Assembly (NCBI GenBank): GCA_964007475.1
Contig: OZ023273.1
Coordinates: 24,725,557 to 24,789,556 of the forward strand
Direction: 5' to 3'
Length of the DNA stretch: 64,000 bases
Origin: Hybos culiciformis
Taxonomy: Eukaryota; Arthropoda; Insecta; Diptera; Hybotidae
Shown: positions 49,347 through 59,067 of the stretch, piece after piece
Numbering within the stretch: the stretch's first letter is position 1
Layout of the letters: every line of letters begins with the position of its first letter
The notes under the pieces: generated by a model
What the model saw: the letters and a program-made list of their open reading frames with translations, nothing else
Database searches by the model: none
What the model was told of the DNA's origin: nothing
Program-made: the position numbers and the translations under genes

Positions 49347-51918
49347 CGAAGCCATTGATTTGACCGTATTGATTTGACCGTGGCTTTTTTGTTCGTAAAA
49401 CTTTTGGCCGTAAATTGATTTGACCGTAATCTTATTTGTTCGTGAAACTTTTGTTCGTAAAACTTTTGGCCGTAAATTGATTCGACCGTAAATTTATTTG
49501 TTCGTAAAATAAATTTGAAAAAAATTTAACACGCACACAGACTCACACGCACAAGCACACATAAAAACGCGCACGCATTTACACTCAACACGCACAAAAG
49601 CATACAACTTTTTTTTTTCGTTTCTTTTTTTTTTCTTAAATTCGATAATTGTTTTTTTTTCTTATTACCGCATTTATAAGCGAGTCGGTCGCACTACAAT
49701 GAAATAGCCACTTTTTAGGTGCGTTGAAAAAGACGTTAAAAAATATAAAATAAAAATAAGTAAACAAGCTAAAAATTTTAAAAATAAAATTTCAAAATTT
49801 TGTTCCTATTTTTTTAAATAAAATTTTTGTTGTTTATTTTTTTTTACATATTTCTTGTTTTTTTTTTTTTTTTGACAAAAATAAACAGTTTGGGAATCTC
49901 CAAATACAAATTTTTAGTTAATTTTTTTCTCATAGAGCTTATTTGTTCAAAACCCTGATTTTCTAGTGGCTTTTTGAAAAGCCACTAGCTTTTTTATCTA
50001 TTTTTTGTATGGAAAAGCCACAAAACAGCCACAACGATGATAGCTTTTAAAGCCATTAAAAAGCCAAAGTGTGACAGCCTTATAATATTTAATTTTCGTA
50101 ATTATAAACATGCATCAATCTCAAGCTTTAGAAGTCTTAAATTCCTCTAAAACACGTCCACAGCTTGTAAAGATGGATATTTGTTTTACAAAGACTACGA
50201 TTATAAAGATTCATCTTATCAAATTACAACGTACTGGAGATGTAAAAATTTTAGAAATTTGAGCTGTAAAGCTAGAATTCACACCAAAGGTGAAGCGATT
50301 GTTAAAAAAATAGGCGACCATAACCATGCAGCCGAAGCTGATAATGTTGTTGCACTAGGAGTAGTCAACAATGCCAAAACCTTAGCTTTACAAAACAATG
50401 ATTCGCCTTATAAAATAGTGTGTCAGCTTTATTCTAATTCTCCAGTTGCAGTAGCATCTAAGTTACCTACAATTAAAAATTTGAAGCAGTCAATTCGATA
50501 TGTGAGAAAGTTACCATGTACGCAAATTCAAGTGCAGCAGTGGATTTAGTTTTAAATTTGGAACTTATTCTAACAAATGCGAATGAAAAATTTTTAATGT
50601 TTGACAACGGGCAAGTGCAAGATAGAATTCTAATTTTCTCTACTGAAAACAATTTATATATGTTAGCGGAATCTGATGAGTGGTACTCAGACGGTACATT
50701 TAAAGTTTGCCCAATAATGTTTGCTCAATTTTATACAATACATATTAAAAAAAAAATGCAACAATTCCTTTAGTTTATTCCCTTCTACAAAATAAAAGTC
50801 AAAACACATACGTAGAGCTCTTACAAAAGCTTAGAGGTCTAGAACCGCGATTGAAACCAAAAAATATTTTAACTGATCTTGAATTAGGTGCAATAAATGC
50901 ATACCAAATAGTTTTTCCAGAAATATCCATCAAAATTTGTCAATTTCACTTTAAGCAATGTTTATATCGTAACATTCAAAATATAGGCCTAAAAGAAAAT
51001 TATGACAAAGATGCTATTTTTGCACAAAAAATTAAAATGATTTTGGCATATGTAAGACCAGAAGATGTTGAGGAATCATTCTGTCTTATTTGTGATGACT
51101 TTCCGGAAATTGCAGAAAGATTCTTGGACTACTTTGGCAAACATTTTATTGGATACACTGACATTAGAGGTAAAAAAAAACAAGGTAGATTTCCTATTAT
51201 TCAATGGAACGTATTTAATGATATTAATTCATCTAAAACAAACAATAGTATCGAAGGTTGGCATCGTTCTTTTGCTGAATTAGTAAACAAATATCACGTT
51301 TGCTTTAACAAATTTATTAATTTTCTAAAAAAGAACAGGGTAAAAATCAAATATTATTGACTCAAATAATTTCCGGGCAAGAACCAGGTAGTTCCAGTAA
51401 AAAAAAACATTTAAAATTGTGGCACGAAAATATTGTGGGAAATTATGAGTCTATGAATCGCCGCACATATTTGCAAGCAATTGCTGATAATATTGCAATA
51501 TAAAGGAAAAAGAAGCAATAAAGTTAAAAAAAAATATTCAAAATTAAAAAAAAAAAAAAAAAAAAAAATTAAAAAAAAAAAAAATTAAAAAAAAAAAAAA
51601 AAAAAAAAATTAAAAAAAAAAAAAAAAAAAACACAGTGGGACTATTTGTTCGCTACGTCCTCGTCGGTCGTTAGTCCTGGGTCATGCTAAAAGCGAATAT
51701 ATACCATTATTTATTTTTAAACTTAGTTTTTACAACCTTTCTACGTTCACAAAAACACACACACACAGTCGACACACACACGTACACAGTCAACACACAC
51801 ACACGCACACTCGCAAGACTTTTGTACGTAATTATATTTGGTAAATTTATTTGTTCGTGAAATTTGTTTTCGTGTTAATTTTTTATTCTTAAATTCGTTT
51901 TTCGCGCGCGCGAAAAAC
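49347..51918 (+). mobile_element. degenerate MULE (Phantom-like) element, unit A only
   Basis: This 2,572-bp block replaces 964 bp of unit B. It contains a broken FLYWCH/MULE transposase (50151-51503). Its left edge repeats TTTGACCGT, TTGTTCGTAAAACTTTTG and GGCCGTAAATTGATT, and its right edge has ATTTGTTCGTGAAATTTG. CA-rich stretches lie inside both edges (49530-49600 and 51746-51815), with poly-A blocks at 51548-51630. Clean inverted termini and a target duplication were not found, so the true ends may differ from the unit A/B breakpoints. Confidence 0.7.
50151..51503 (+). pseudogene. MULE transposase with FLYWCH zinc finger, frameshifted
   Basis: Three or four fragments in shifting frames read as one protein. 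An N-terminal FLYWCH-type finger comes first (DGYLFY..., TYWRC, C, then HNH, about 50175-50330). The MULE catalytic core follows: first Asp in WYSDGTFK (about 50680-50703), second Asp in LTDLE with the family's CQFHF (about 50870-50950), and Glu in NNSIEGWH (about 51240-51264). Frame shifts lie near 50505-50550, in the A-run near 50748-50757, and near 51333. The tail continues to a stop at 51501. No in-frame ATG precedes the finger. It is therefore inactive as read. FLYWCH plus MULE is characteristic of animal Phantom-type Mutator elements. Confidence 0.85.
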
Positions 51919-52172
51919 GAACCTAAATTTTAGAAAATACAACAAGTTAAGTTTCAAATTATCTAATTAGTAAAGTTAAACTTTAAATTATCTAATTGCG
52001 CAGCACATGTCAAAACCTTATCTGACGGCATTTCCAAAACTCTATATAAGGTCCCGTATATCAATAGATTATTCGAAGACCTGGCAAAAGAAAGAATATT
52101 CGCTTATTAAGAATTTTCGTAAACTATAATGCAAAGTACAAAAATTACAAGATAATACTTTTTTATATAATT
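51919..52172. other. duplicated segment downstream of SP9A
   Basis: Homology with unit B resumes at GAACCTAAATTTTAG (B 61182). Contains a partial internal repeat (TTTCAAATTATCTAATT twice). No gene. Confidence 0.6.
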
Positions 52173-53103
52173 TTAACTTCTTCGAGCATATTTATTTATC
52201 CAATCTAAATAATTTGCAACATTTACAAACATATCAGGTGTTTGACTTCCACAAGCTCTTATGCCGAAACTGGTAGCACCTGCCAGCTTGTCATTATATA
52301 CAGCCGGTCCACCTGAATCACCATAACAAACGCCATTTCCCACCTTACGACCAAAGCATAATATTTCTTTTCTCAATATTCCAGTTAAACTGAAATACTC
52401 TCTTTTTGACATTCCTGTAACATGATTATATTTCAAAACTTTTGAAATTTTTCCTTTTTCTGCATCTTTTCCCCATCCTGAAACAGTAATTTGTGCTCCA
52501 GCTGGTATTTCATCCACATTCAGCTCAATTTTTTTCACTTTGTCAGAAAATATAAATGGCTCTGTAATTTCTAACAAAGCAATATCATTTAATAATAAAT
52601 TATTCGAAATTTTATATTCTTCATGAGCCCTGATACTTTTCACATTACGTACAATCCGTTTCTCATCACTTAAATCAACAACTCCGGCAAAAATTTTTAT
52701 ATTTTCAGGAAGTGTTCTGAGAAATAAAAGGCAAATAAAGAAATATTCATATTTTTATAAAAGTCCATATAAAATCAGAAGGTAATTGAAATTATATTTA
52801 ATTAATTATATTTATAACATCTGTACATTTTAAAATTTTTGAATAACATAATAAATCTAATTTTATATATATAAAGAAAGATTTTGTCTTCCAATTTAAC
52901 ATTATATTTAAACCAAACCAACTCAATTTCCAAGCAAACAATATTTAATCTTCTAGATTCTAAATACTCACAATATTCCATTATTTGAAACACAATGAGC
53001 TGCTGTTAAAATTAAACTTTCAGAAATTATTGAACCACCACAAAAACCTCCAGAATTTCCAAGCTTCAGATAAACTTGATATGGAAACTGATTTTTTAGT
53101 TGC
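52173..53103 (-). CDS. SP9A: chymotrypsin-like serine protease, 5' end missing or replaced
   Basis: The visible exons are about 53103-52972 and 52716-52173, joined by a phase-2 GT-AG intron (donor GTGAGT). Exon 1 codes [19 protein letters not shown] and LILTAAHC with the catalytic His. Exon 2 supplies Asp ([11 protein letters not shown]) and Ser (GDSGGPAVY). Gly189 ([11 protein letters not shown]) and PDMFV at 226 fit the cluster. Immediately upstream of [10 protein letters not shown] the sequence runs into the R2 repeat. No signal peptide, start codon or IVGG-type site is visible. The frame stays open about 37 codons into R2 but has no ATG. Probably a truncated gene, unless an unseen first exon lies further upstream. 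Confidence 0.75.
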
Positions 53104-53126
53104 AGAAAGCTCTTGTTGTCTTTTTC

Positions 53127-53552
53127 AGATTGAAATAAACATAACGAATTACGAATAAAATAATCGTGGTTTTTGACCCAGTAAAATAAAAATTTTAATC
53201 AGCTCTATATAAATACATAATATTTTTTTAATATTTTTTTATTTGATATTTTTTGCCGTATATATAAATATACCCATTTTCATCTCTGGTCCGAATCTTT
53301 CCCATTTTTTTAAGTTCCTCTAATCGATATATATCTCTAGATATCCACACACTTATTTCTACCCTCATACTACTTTCCATTAGAATCTATTTACACTTTT
53401 ATAAAATTTAATGCGTATAAAACATAAGCATTTTAGTGGCGGAAGGACGGTCTTTAATTACTATTATGTCATAGCTGATTATAGCTGATCTGAAAAACAG
53501 ATAAAAGCATTATTTAGATTATATAAAGGGATAACCCCATTTTGCCTAATAA
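53127..53552. repeat. R2 repeat, copy 2, left part (unit A)
   Basis: Matches 43409-44105 without the GC-rich palindrome and with small deletions. It ends at CCTAATAA, where the Helitron begins. The remainder resumes at 54826. Confidence 0.85.
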
Positions 53553-53576
53553 TCTTCTTATAAATAAAAATGAAAA

Positions 53577-53770
53577 TTCTCTGTTTCTCTGTTCCTCTGT
53601 TTCTCTGTTTCTCTGTTTCTCTGTTTCTCTGTTTCTCTGTTTCTCTGTTTCTCTGTTTCTCTGTTTCTCTGTTTCTCTGTTTCTCTGTTTCTCTGTTTCT
53701 CTGTTTCTCTGTTTCTCTGTTTCTCTGTTTCTCTGTTTCTCTGTTTCTATGTTTCTCTGTTTCTCTGTCC
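53577..53770. repeat. (CTCTGTTT)n array within the Helitron
   Basis: An 8-bp unit repeated about 23 times, with a CTATGTTT variant near the 3' end that also occurs in the unit B copy. The array is longer than its duplicate at 63427-63540. It creates spurious long ORFs on both strands. Confidence 0.95.
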
Positions 53771-54360
53771 TCTGTCCTCAATCACGCCTAAACCGCTGGA
53801 CCGATTTGGCTAAAATTTTGAACTTAAGTATCATGGGGGCCCGAGATGGTTATAGGGTACCAAAAATTTTCATCCGAGGCCCCGGCAGGGTGCTACCTTA
53901 GAAGCCGGTTTTGAAATTTAGGTATATTCCAATAAAATATAGTAGCGTTGGACCCGAAAACGCTATTTAAAAAACTGAATGTTGAGAGGCCCCCAACCAA
54001 CCGTTGTCCCAGGGCCAATTCGGGGGCTATACAACAAATTTCGAAATTTTAAAATTTTGGAAATAAGGAGCCTAGATACGCGAGATGGTTATAAGGTACT
54101 AGAAATTTTGATCCGAAGCCCCGACGAGGGGCTACCTTAGAAGCCGGTTTTGCAATTTAGGTATATTCCTATAAAATGTTGTAGCGTTGGACCTGAAATT
54201 TAAAAAACTGGATGTTGAAAAGCCCCCAACCGTCTAAGGGCTCAATTGCGGGGCAAATTCCGAAATTTTAAAATTTTAAAAATAAGGAGCCTAGAGACCC
54301 GATTGGTTATATTTTTGATCCAAGGCACCGACGGGGGGCTACCTTAGAAGGCAGTTTTGT

Positions 54361-54756
54361 AATTTGGGTATATTCCGATATAATATTATAGCGTTGGACC
54401 CGAATCGACTATTTAGAATACTGGATGTGTTAAAACACCGGGGAAGTATTTAAAAAATTTTGAAATTCTTTTTTTTTTAGTGCACAAAATGCAATTTAGG
54501 TATATTCCGATAAAATATTATAGCGTTGGACCCGAATCGACTATTTAGAATACTGGATGTGTTAAAACACCGGGGAAGTATTTAAAAAATTTTGAAATTC
54601 TTTTTTTTTTAGTGCACAAAATGCAATTTAGGTATATTCCGATAAAATATTATAGCGTTGGACCCGAATCGACTATTTAGATGAATGGATGTGTTAAAGC
54701 ACCGGGGAAGTGGCTATTTAACAAATTTTGAAATTCTGTTTTTTTAGTGCACATAA
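54361..54756. repeat. three 132-bp tandem repeats within the Helitron
   Basis: Units start at 54361, 54493 and 54625, each with AATTTRGGTATATTCCGAT, ATAGCGTTGGACCCGAATCG and GATGTGTTAAARCACCGGGG landmarks. The first two are almost identical; the third is more diverged. Confidence 0.92.
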
Positions 54757-54825
54757 TCTGGATTAAAGTGTTTTGATATTAATATAAGTTCGGAACTACC
54801 GTGCGAAGCCGGGTATTTCGCTTAG

Positions 54826-55195
54826 TATTAAATATAATAATTTGGCATTATGGTATCCTTTTTTCTTGTAAATCAGCCCTTATGGCATTTCACGTATCAT
54901 CTTTAATATTTTTTTTCCGATTGCAACTATAGGACAGAAATTACAATTTGAAGTGGCGCGTTTCATGTCATCCAAAAATCATTTGATTCAATAACAAAAA
55001 GTTTTTTTTACGTTAATTATTTTTTTGGCCATCATCATAATCATAAAAAATCCTTTATAAAAAAAATGTATTTAATTTCTGTGTATGAAAATAAATATGT
55101 AGATACATATTTTTAAAATAAATATTAGTTTGCTATGCTATTGAGATTAAGAAGTTAAAGTAAATATATATACGAAAACAATTTTTTTTATGGGT
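54826..55195. repeat. R2 repeat, copy 2, right part (unit A)
   Basis: Continues R2 after the Helitron (TATTAAATATAATAATTTGG) and ends at CAATTTTTTTTATGGG. In R2 copy 1 the same tip is followed by different DNA. Confidence 0.85.
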
Positions 55196-55299
55196 CACAT
55201 GTAAATATTTCATCGGGCGGCGTGTACCACCGGTGGGTCACATTAGAATCCAGCCAGATGAACAGAAATACAAAAAGCAACACCGGCGTCAACGTGATG
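55196..55299. other. GC-rich junction between duplication units
   Basis: About 100 bp of less A/T-rich sequence (GGGCGGCGTGTACCACCGG, AACACCGGCGTCAACGTG) sit exactly between R2 and the start of unit B. Not recognised. It could be the tip of another element that took part in the duplication. Confidence 0.5.
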
Positions 55300-56025
55300 T
55301 AAAGTGTAAAACATTTTTTTTAAATCACAAAACATAAATATTTTGTTCATAATTGGGAACATCAGTAATTATCAATCAATGATATTAATAAAAATCAGCT
55401 TAAAAAATTCGTATAAGAATAAACTATTCTATACCTGAGTATATAAGAATATGCATTTATGAATTTTATATTCAGAAAACAAAAATTGTTCATTTTTTAT
55501 TCACATTCGCAAAATAGCAGTGATGAAGAATTTGAAATAAAAAAAATATATATACATATTATAGAAGTTGAGTTTGAAGAATTCTTCTATTTACCACTAC
55601 TATTAAAATATTTTTTAATTTCTGACAATTATCGGTTATAAAGTTATGTTGGTCAGTCAAAACACTACGCGAAACGAGATAATCAAATGTCCATAATGCT
55701 TAACGATACATTATGTTTAGTATGTACTTTTTATTCGTAAACTGATTTAGAAGAATTAAAAAGATATGCTTGTTAAAAAGATATATCTGACACTTACCAA
55801 CCTATACAATAATTTGTAAACTGTTTGTATTAAGCAGATATGAAATAAATAAATAAATAAATAATATCGCATCCAAGTAATTATAAACAAGTTAATAAAT
55901 AACACTTTCCAATAAATAAGATCAATAAATAAATTTAATAAAAAAAAATTTTATTTTCATGCAAAATCAATTTATTTAATATTATTATCAATTCCAGTTT
56001 ATTGTCTCTACTAGATGTTTTCAAA

Positions 56026-56968
56026 TTAAATGTCAGTGTGTTGTTTGATCCAATCAACATAGTTGGAAACACTGATGTATGGACCACCGCACATGTAAGT
56101 AATAAAACTTGCTACCCCAGCTAATTTTCCCTCAAATGTGGCTGGGCCACCAGAATCTCCTTGGCAAGATCCATTACCACGGACATTATTCAAGCACATT
56201 AATTTTCCTGAGCCCAAACCAGGTAGGCTGCATACTGCAGGAGATAATGCTGTTAAAGTATTATATTTCAAAAGAGGTGAGAGATCTGAATTATTTCCAA
56301 CTTTTCCCCATCCAGAAATGTCAACTTGTCCGCCTGAAGGAACTTGCTTAGTCATTAATGCAATTGGTTGAATTTTATCACTGAAAGTAAGTGGTTGATC
56401 TAATTCTAAAATTGCCAATTCATTGAGTTGCGAATTCTTGTAAATAATGATATTTTTTACTTTTCTGAGAACACCGGCTTTTGTGTCATTCATATACGAT
56501 GATCCAGCCAAAACACTGAAAATTGAGAATGGTTTCACACTGAAAAAGAAAAAAAAAGAAAATTTAAAAAAAATAATAAATACTTTTTGATTCTAAAAAA
56601 TGTTAAAAATATTATAAAATTCAAGATTTGTACTTAAATGTACATTATTTTGTAATCCAAATTAAAATGATTAATGTCTCAGAAATTTTTAGACTTTATT
56701 AATTTTTCTTAATTAATTAAATAAAAACTTACGCCTGAACATTTTCATAAGCACAGCAATGAGCTGCAGTTAAGATATATTTGGCTGAAAGAATTGATCC
56801 ACCGCAATTATGTTCTCCGTGAACTCGGAACGATACTTGATATGGAAATTTTTCAATTTTTGTGAACTTCCCACCAACTATCTTACCTCCATTTGAATCA
56901 TTTAAAATTTTAAATGCAAATGCACCACTAAGGCAAATAACACTTAAAATAACTAATGATTTGAACAT
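56026..56968 (-). CDS. SP8B: duplicate of SP8A, Asp-to-Glu in triad, 2 exons
   Basis: Exons are 56968-56733 and 56539-56026 (249 residues). It differs from SP8A by one residue seen (Gly160 in place of Glu in KVxNNSD) and a few silent or intronic changes. Signal peptide, GGK-IVGG activation site, His70, Glu119 in place of the catalytic Asp, and Ser208 are all kept, so the substitution predates the duplication. Both copies have intact frames, splice sites and a TATA box, so both could be expressed. Confidence 0.92.
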
Positions 56969-57047
56969 TTTTCTATGGTCAAAGAGAAACTTTTTAATTG
57001 CTATGAAAACAGAATACTAATTGTGATTTATTTGAATTGATTTGTGG

Positions 57048-57055
57048 TATTTATA
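57048..57055 (-). promoter_or_regulatory. TATA box of SP8B
   Basis: TATAAATA on the minus strand, 80 bp before the start codon, as in SP8A. Confidence 0.65.
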
Positions 57056-57216
57056 TCTAAGGACCAAAAAATAATTTCAGGTAAAAAATGTGTTCATGAT
57101 ATCAAAAATTAATTCAAGAATCTGATAACACTTATCATTTTCAAGTTGTAGAAATTTATATTTTGATTAAACTGTGATGATGTCAAGAGCGATTTATTTC
57201 TAAGAATTTTTTAATC

Positions 57217-57480
57217 TTTTCTTCGTAAAACATTTGTTCGTAAAAACATTTCTTCGTAAAACATTTCTTCGTAAAACTTTTGTTCGTAAAACTTTTGTTC
57301 GTAAAACTTTTGTTCGTAAAACTTTTCTTTGTAAGCTGTTGAGACCCATGACTGCATTAGCCAGCATGGCGCGCGCGTGCTATGCTGGCTAATGCAGTCA
57401 TGGGTCTCAACAGCTTACGAAGAAAAGTTTTACGAACAAAAGTTTTACGAACAAATGTTTTACGAAGAAATGTTTTATAA
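57217..57480. repeat. foldback array with perfect hairpin, unit B
   Basis: TTCGTAAAAC-type units (57217-57330) lead into a perfect 37-bp inverted repeat (57331-57367 and 57382-57418; arms begin GTAAGCTGTTGAGACCCATG) around a GCGCGCG-containing loop. Inverted TACGAACAAAAG units follow to 57480. Unit A has fewer hairpin parts but more outer units. Confidence 0.9.
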
Positions 57481-57519
57481 AATATAACACACTTTCCACT
57501 TTTAGCTAACGACGTGGAC

Positions 57520-58460
57520 GTATTTTTTTTAATTTTTTTTTTTTGATATTTTTTCATATTTTTTTTTTTAATATTTTTTATATTTTTTTTTATATTTTTT
57601 TTTATATTTTTTTTTATATTTTTTTTTTATATTTTTTTTTATATTTTTTTTTGATATTTTTTTTTATATTTTTTTTTTTTATATTTTTTTTTATATTTTT
57701 TTTTTATATTTTTTTTTATATTTTTTTTTTATATTTTTTTTTATATTTTTTTTTGATATTTTTTTTTATATTTTTTTTTTTTATATTTTTTTTTATATTT
57801 TTTTTTTATATTTTTTTTTATATTTTTTTTTTATATTTTTTTTAAAATTTTTTTTTATATTTTTTTTTATATTTTTTTTTTATATTTTTTTTTATATTTT
57901 TTTTTTATATTTTTTTTTATATTTTTTTTTTATATTTTTTTTTATATTTTTTTTTTATATTTTTTTTTATATTTTTTTTTTATATTTTTTTTTATATTTT
58001 TTTTTTATATTTTTTTTTATATTTTTTTTTTATATTTTTTTTTATATTTTTTTTTTATATTTTTTTTTATATTTTTTTTTTATATTTTTTTTTATATTTT
58101 TTTTTTATATTTTTTTTTATATTTTTTTTTTATATTTTTTTTTATATTTTTTTTTTATATTTTTTTTTATATTTTTTTTTTATATTTTTTTTTATATTTT
58201 TTTTTTATATTTTTTTTTATATTTTTTTTTTATATTTTTTTTTATATTTTTTTTTTATATTTTTTTTTATATTTTTTTTTTATATTTTTTTTTATATTTT
58301 TTTTTTATATTTTTTTTTATATTTTTTTTTTATATTTTTTTTTAATATTTTTTTTTTATATTTTTTTTTTTTATACTTTTTTTTTAATATTTTTTTATTT
58401 TTTTTTTTAATATTTTTTTTTATTTTTTTTTTAATATTTTTTATATTTTTGTTTTTAATT
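57520..58460. repeat. T-rich (ATATTTTTTTTT)-type array, unit B, expanded
   Basis: About 900 bp, much of it a near-regular alternation of T8 and T9 runs separated by ATA. It is about 2.6 times longer than the unit A array. The long Phe/Ile/Tyr ORF here is an artefact. Confidence 0.9.
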
Positions 58461-58659
58461 CTTCTTTACTTTTTGGTTTTTTAGAAACCTATTTTTTTTT
58501 TACACGTTATTATTTTTTACAGTAGTGCAATTTTTTAAATTGTAATATTATCAGCAATAGATGTAAGATATTGTTTCCTTTCAAGCTGATCATACTTTTC
58601 GACAATATTTTTGTTTTTAAGCCTTTCCTTCCCATTACGCAGTTTTTTTTTTTTTTTAT

Positions 58660-59067
58660 AAAGAAATATTTACGAAGAAATGTTTTACGAAGAAATGGTC
58701 TACGAAGAAATATTTTACGAACAAATGTTTTACGAACAAATGTTTTACGAACAAATGTTTTTACGAAGAAATGTTTTACGAACAAATGTTTACGAACAAA
58801 TGTTTTACGAACAAATGTTTTACGAACAAATGTTTTACGAACAAATTTTTACGAACAAATGTTTTTACGAACAAATGTTTTTACGAACAAATGTTTTACG
58901 AACAAATGTTTTTACGAAGAAATGTTTTACGAAGAAATGTTTTACGAACAAATGTTTTACGAACAAATGTTTTACGAACAAATGTTTTACGAACAAATGT
59001 TTTTACGAAGAAATGTTTTACGAAGAAATTTTTACGAACAAATGTTTTACGAAGAAAAAATTACGAA
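58660..59067. repeat. tandem array of TTTTACGAACAAATG units, unit B
   Basis: About 26 units of 14-16 bp, longer than in unit A. Same flanks (AAAGAAATATTTACGAAG before, GAAGGTCTACCGTCAAG after). No spacers. ORFs here are repeat artefacts. Confidence 0.88.

Larger units (their letters stand above)
53553..54825 (+). mobile_element. non-autonomous Helitron, complete, 1,273 bp
   Basis: The uninterrupted R2 copy near 44100 defines the insertion between A and T. The element begins TCTTCTTATAAATAAAAATG and ends GGGTATTTCGCTTAG, preceded by a short hairpin region (CCGTGCGAAGCCGGG). A TC start, a subterminal 3' hairpin, insertion at AT and no target duplication are Helitron hallmarks. The end CTTAG departs from the usual CTRR. 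It contains an 8-bp CTCTGTTT array, a TCATGGGGGCCCGAGATGG body and three 132-bp repeats. No Rep/helicase gene is present, so it is non-autonomous. Confidence 0.9.
45103..55299. repeat. segmental duplication, unit A (about 10.2 kb)
   Basis: Begins at GTAAAGTGTAAAACATTT, which recurs at 55302, and is followed collinearly by SP8, foldback and T-rich arrays, SP9, R2 and the Helitron in both units. Large differences are a MULE block (49347-51918) where unit B has 964 other bases, a shorter T-rich array, and loss of one hairpin arm. Coding parts are nearly identical (one residue different in SP8). The last roughly 100 bp (55196-55299) are a more GC-rich junction segment not seen elsewhere in the window. 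Confidence 0.88.

Noticed and set aside
53479..53901. Long ORFs with RETEKQRN or SLFLCFSV repeats, and copies at 63392-63671
   Set aside because: Translations of the CTCTGTTT microsatellite inside the Helitron.
45261..55641. 60-residue plus-strand ORF present in both units (45261-45443 and 55459-55641)
   Set aside because: Shared only because the whole region is duplicated; substitutions show no coding pattern and no family is recognised.
57543..57845. 100-residue Phe/Ile/Tyr ORF
   Set aside because: Product of the T-rich array only.
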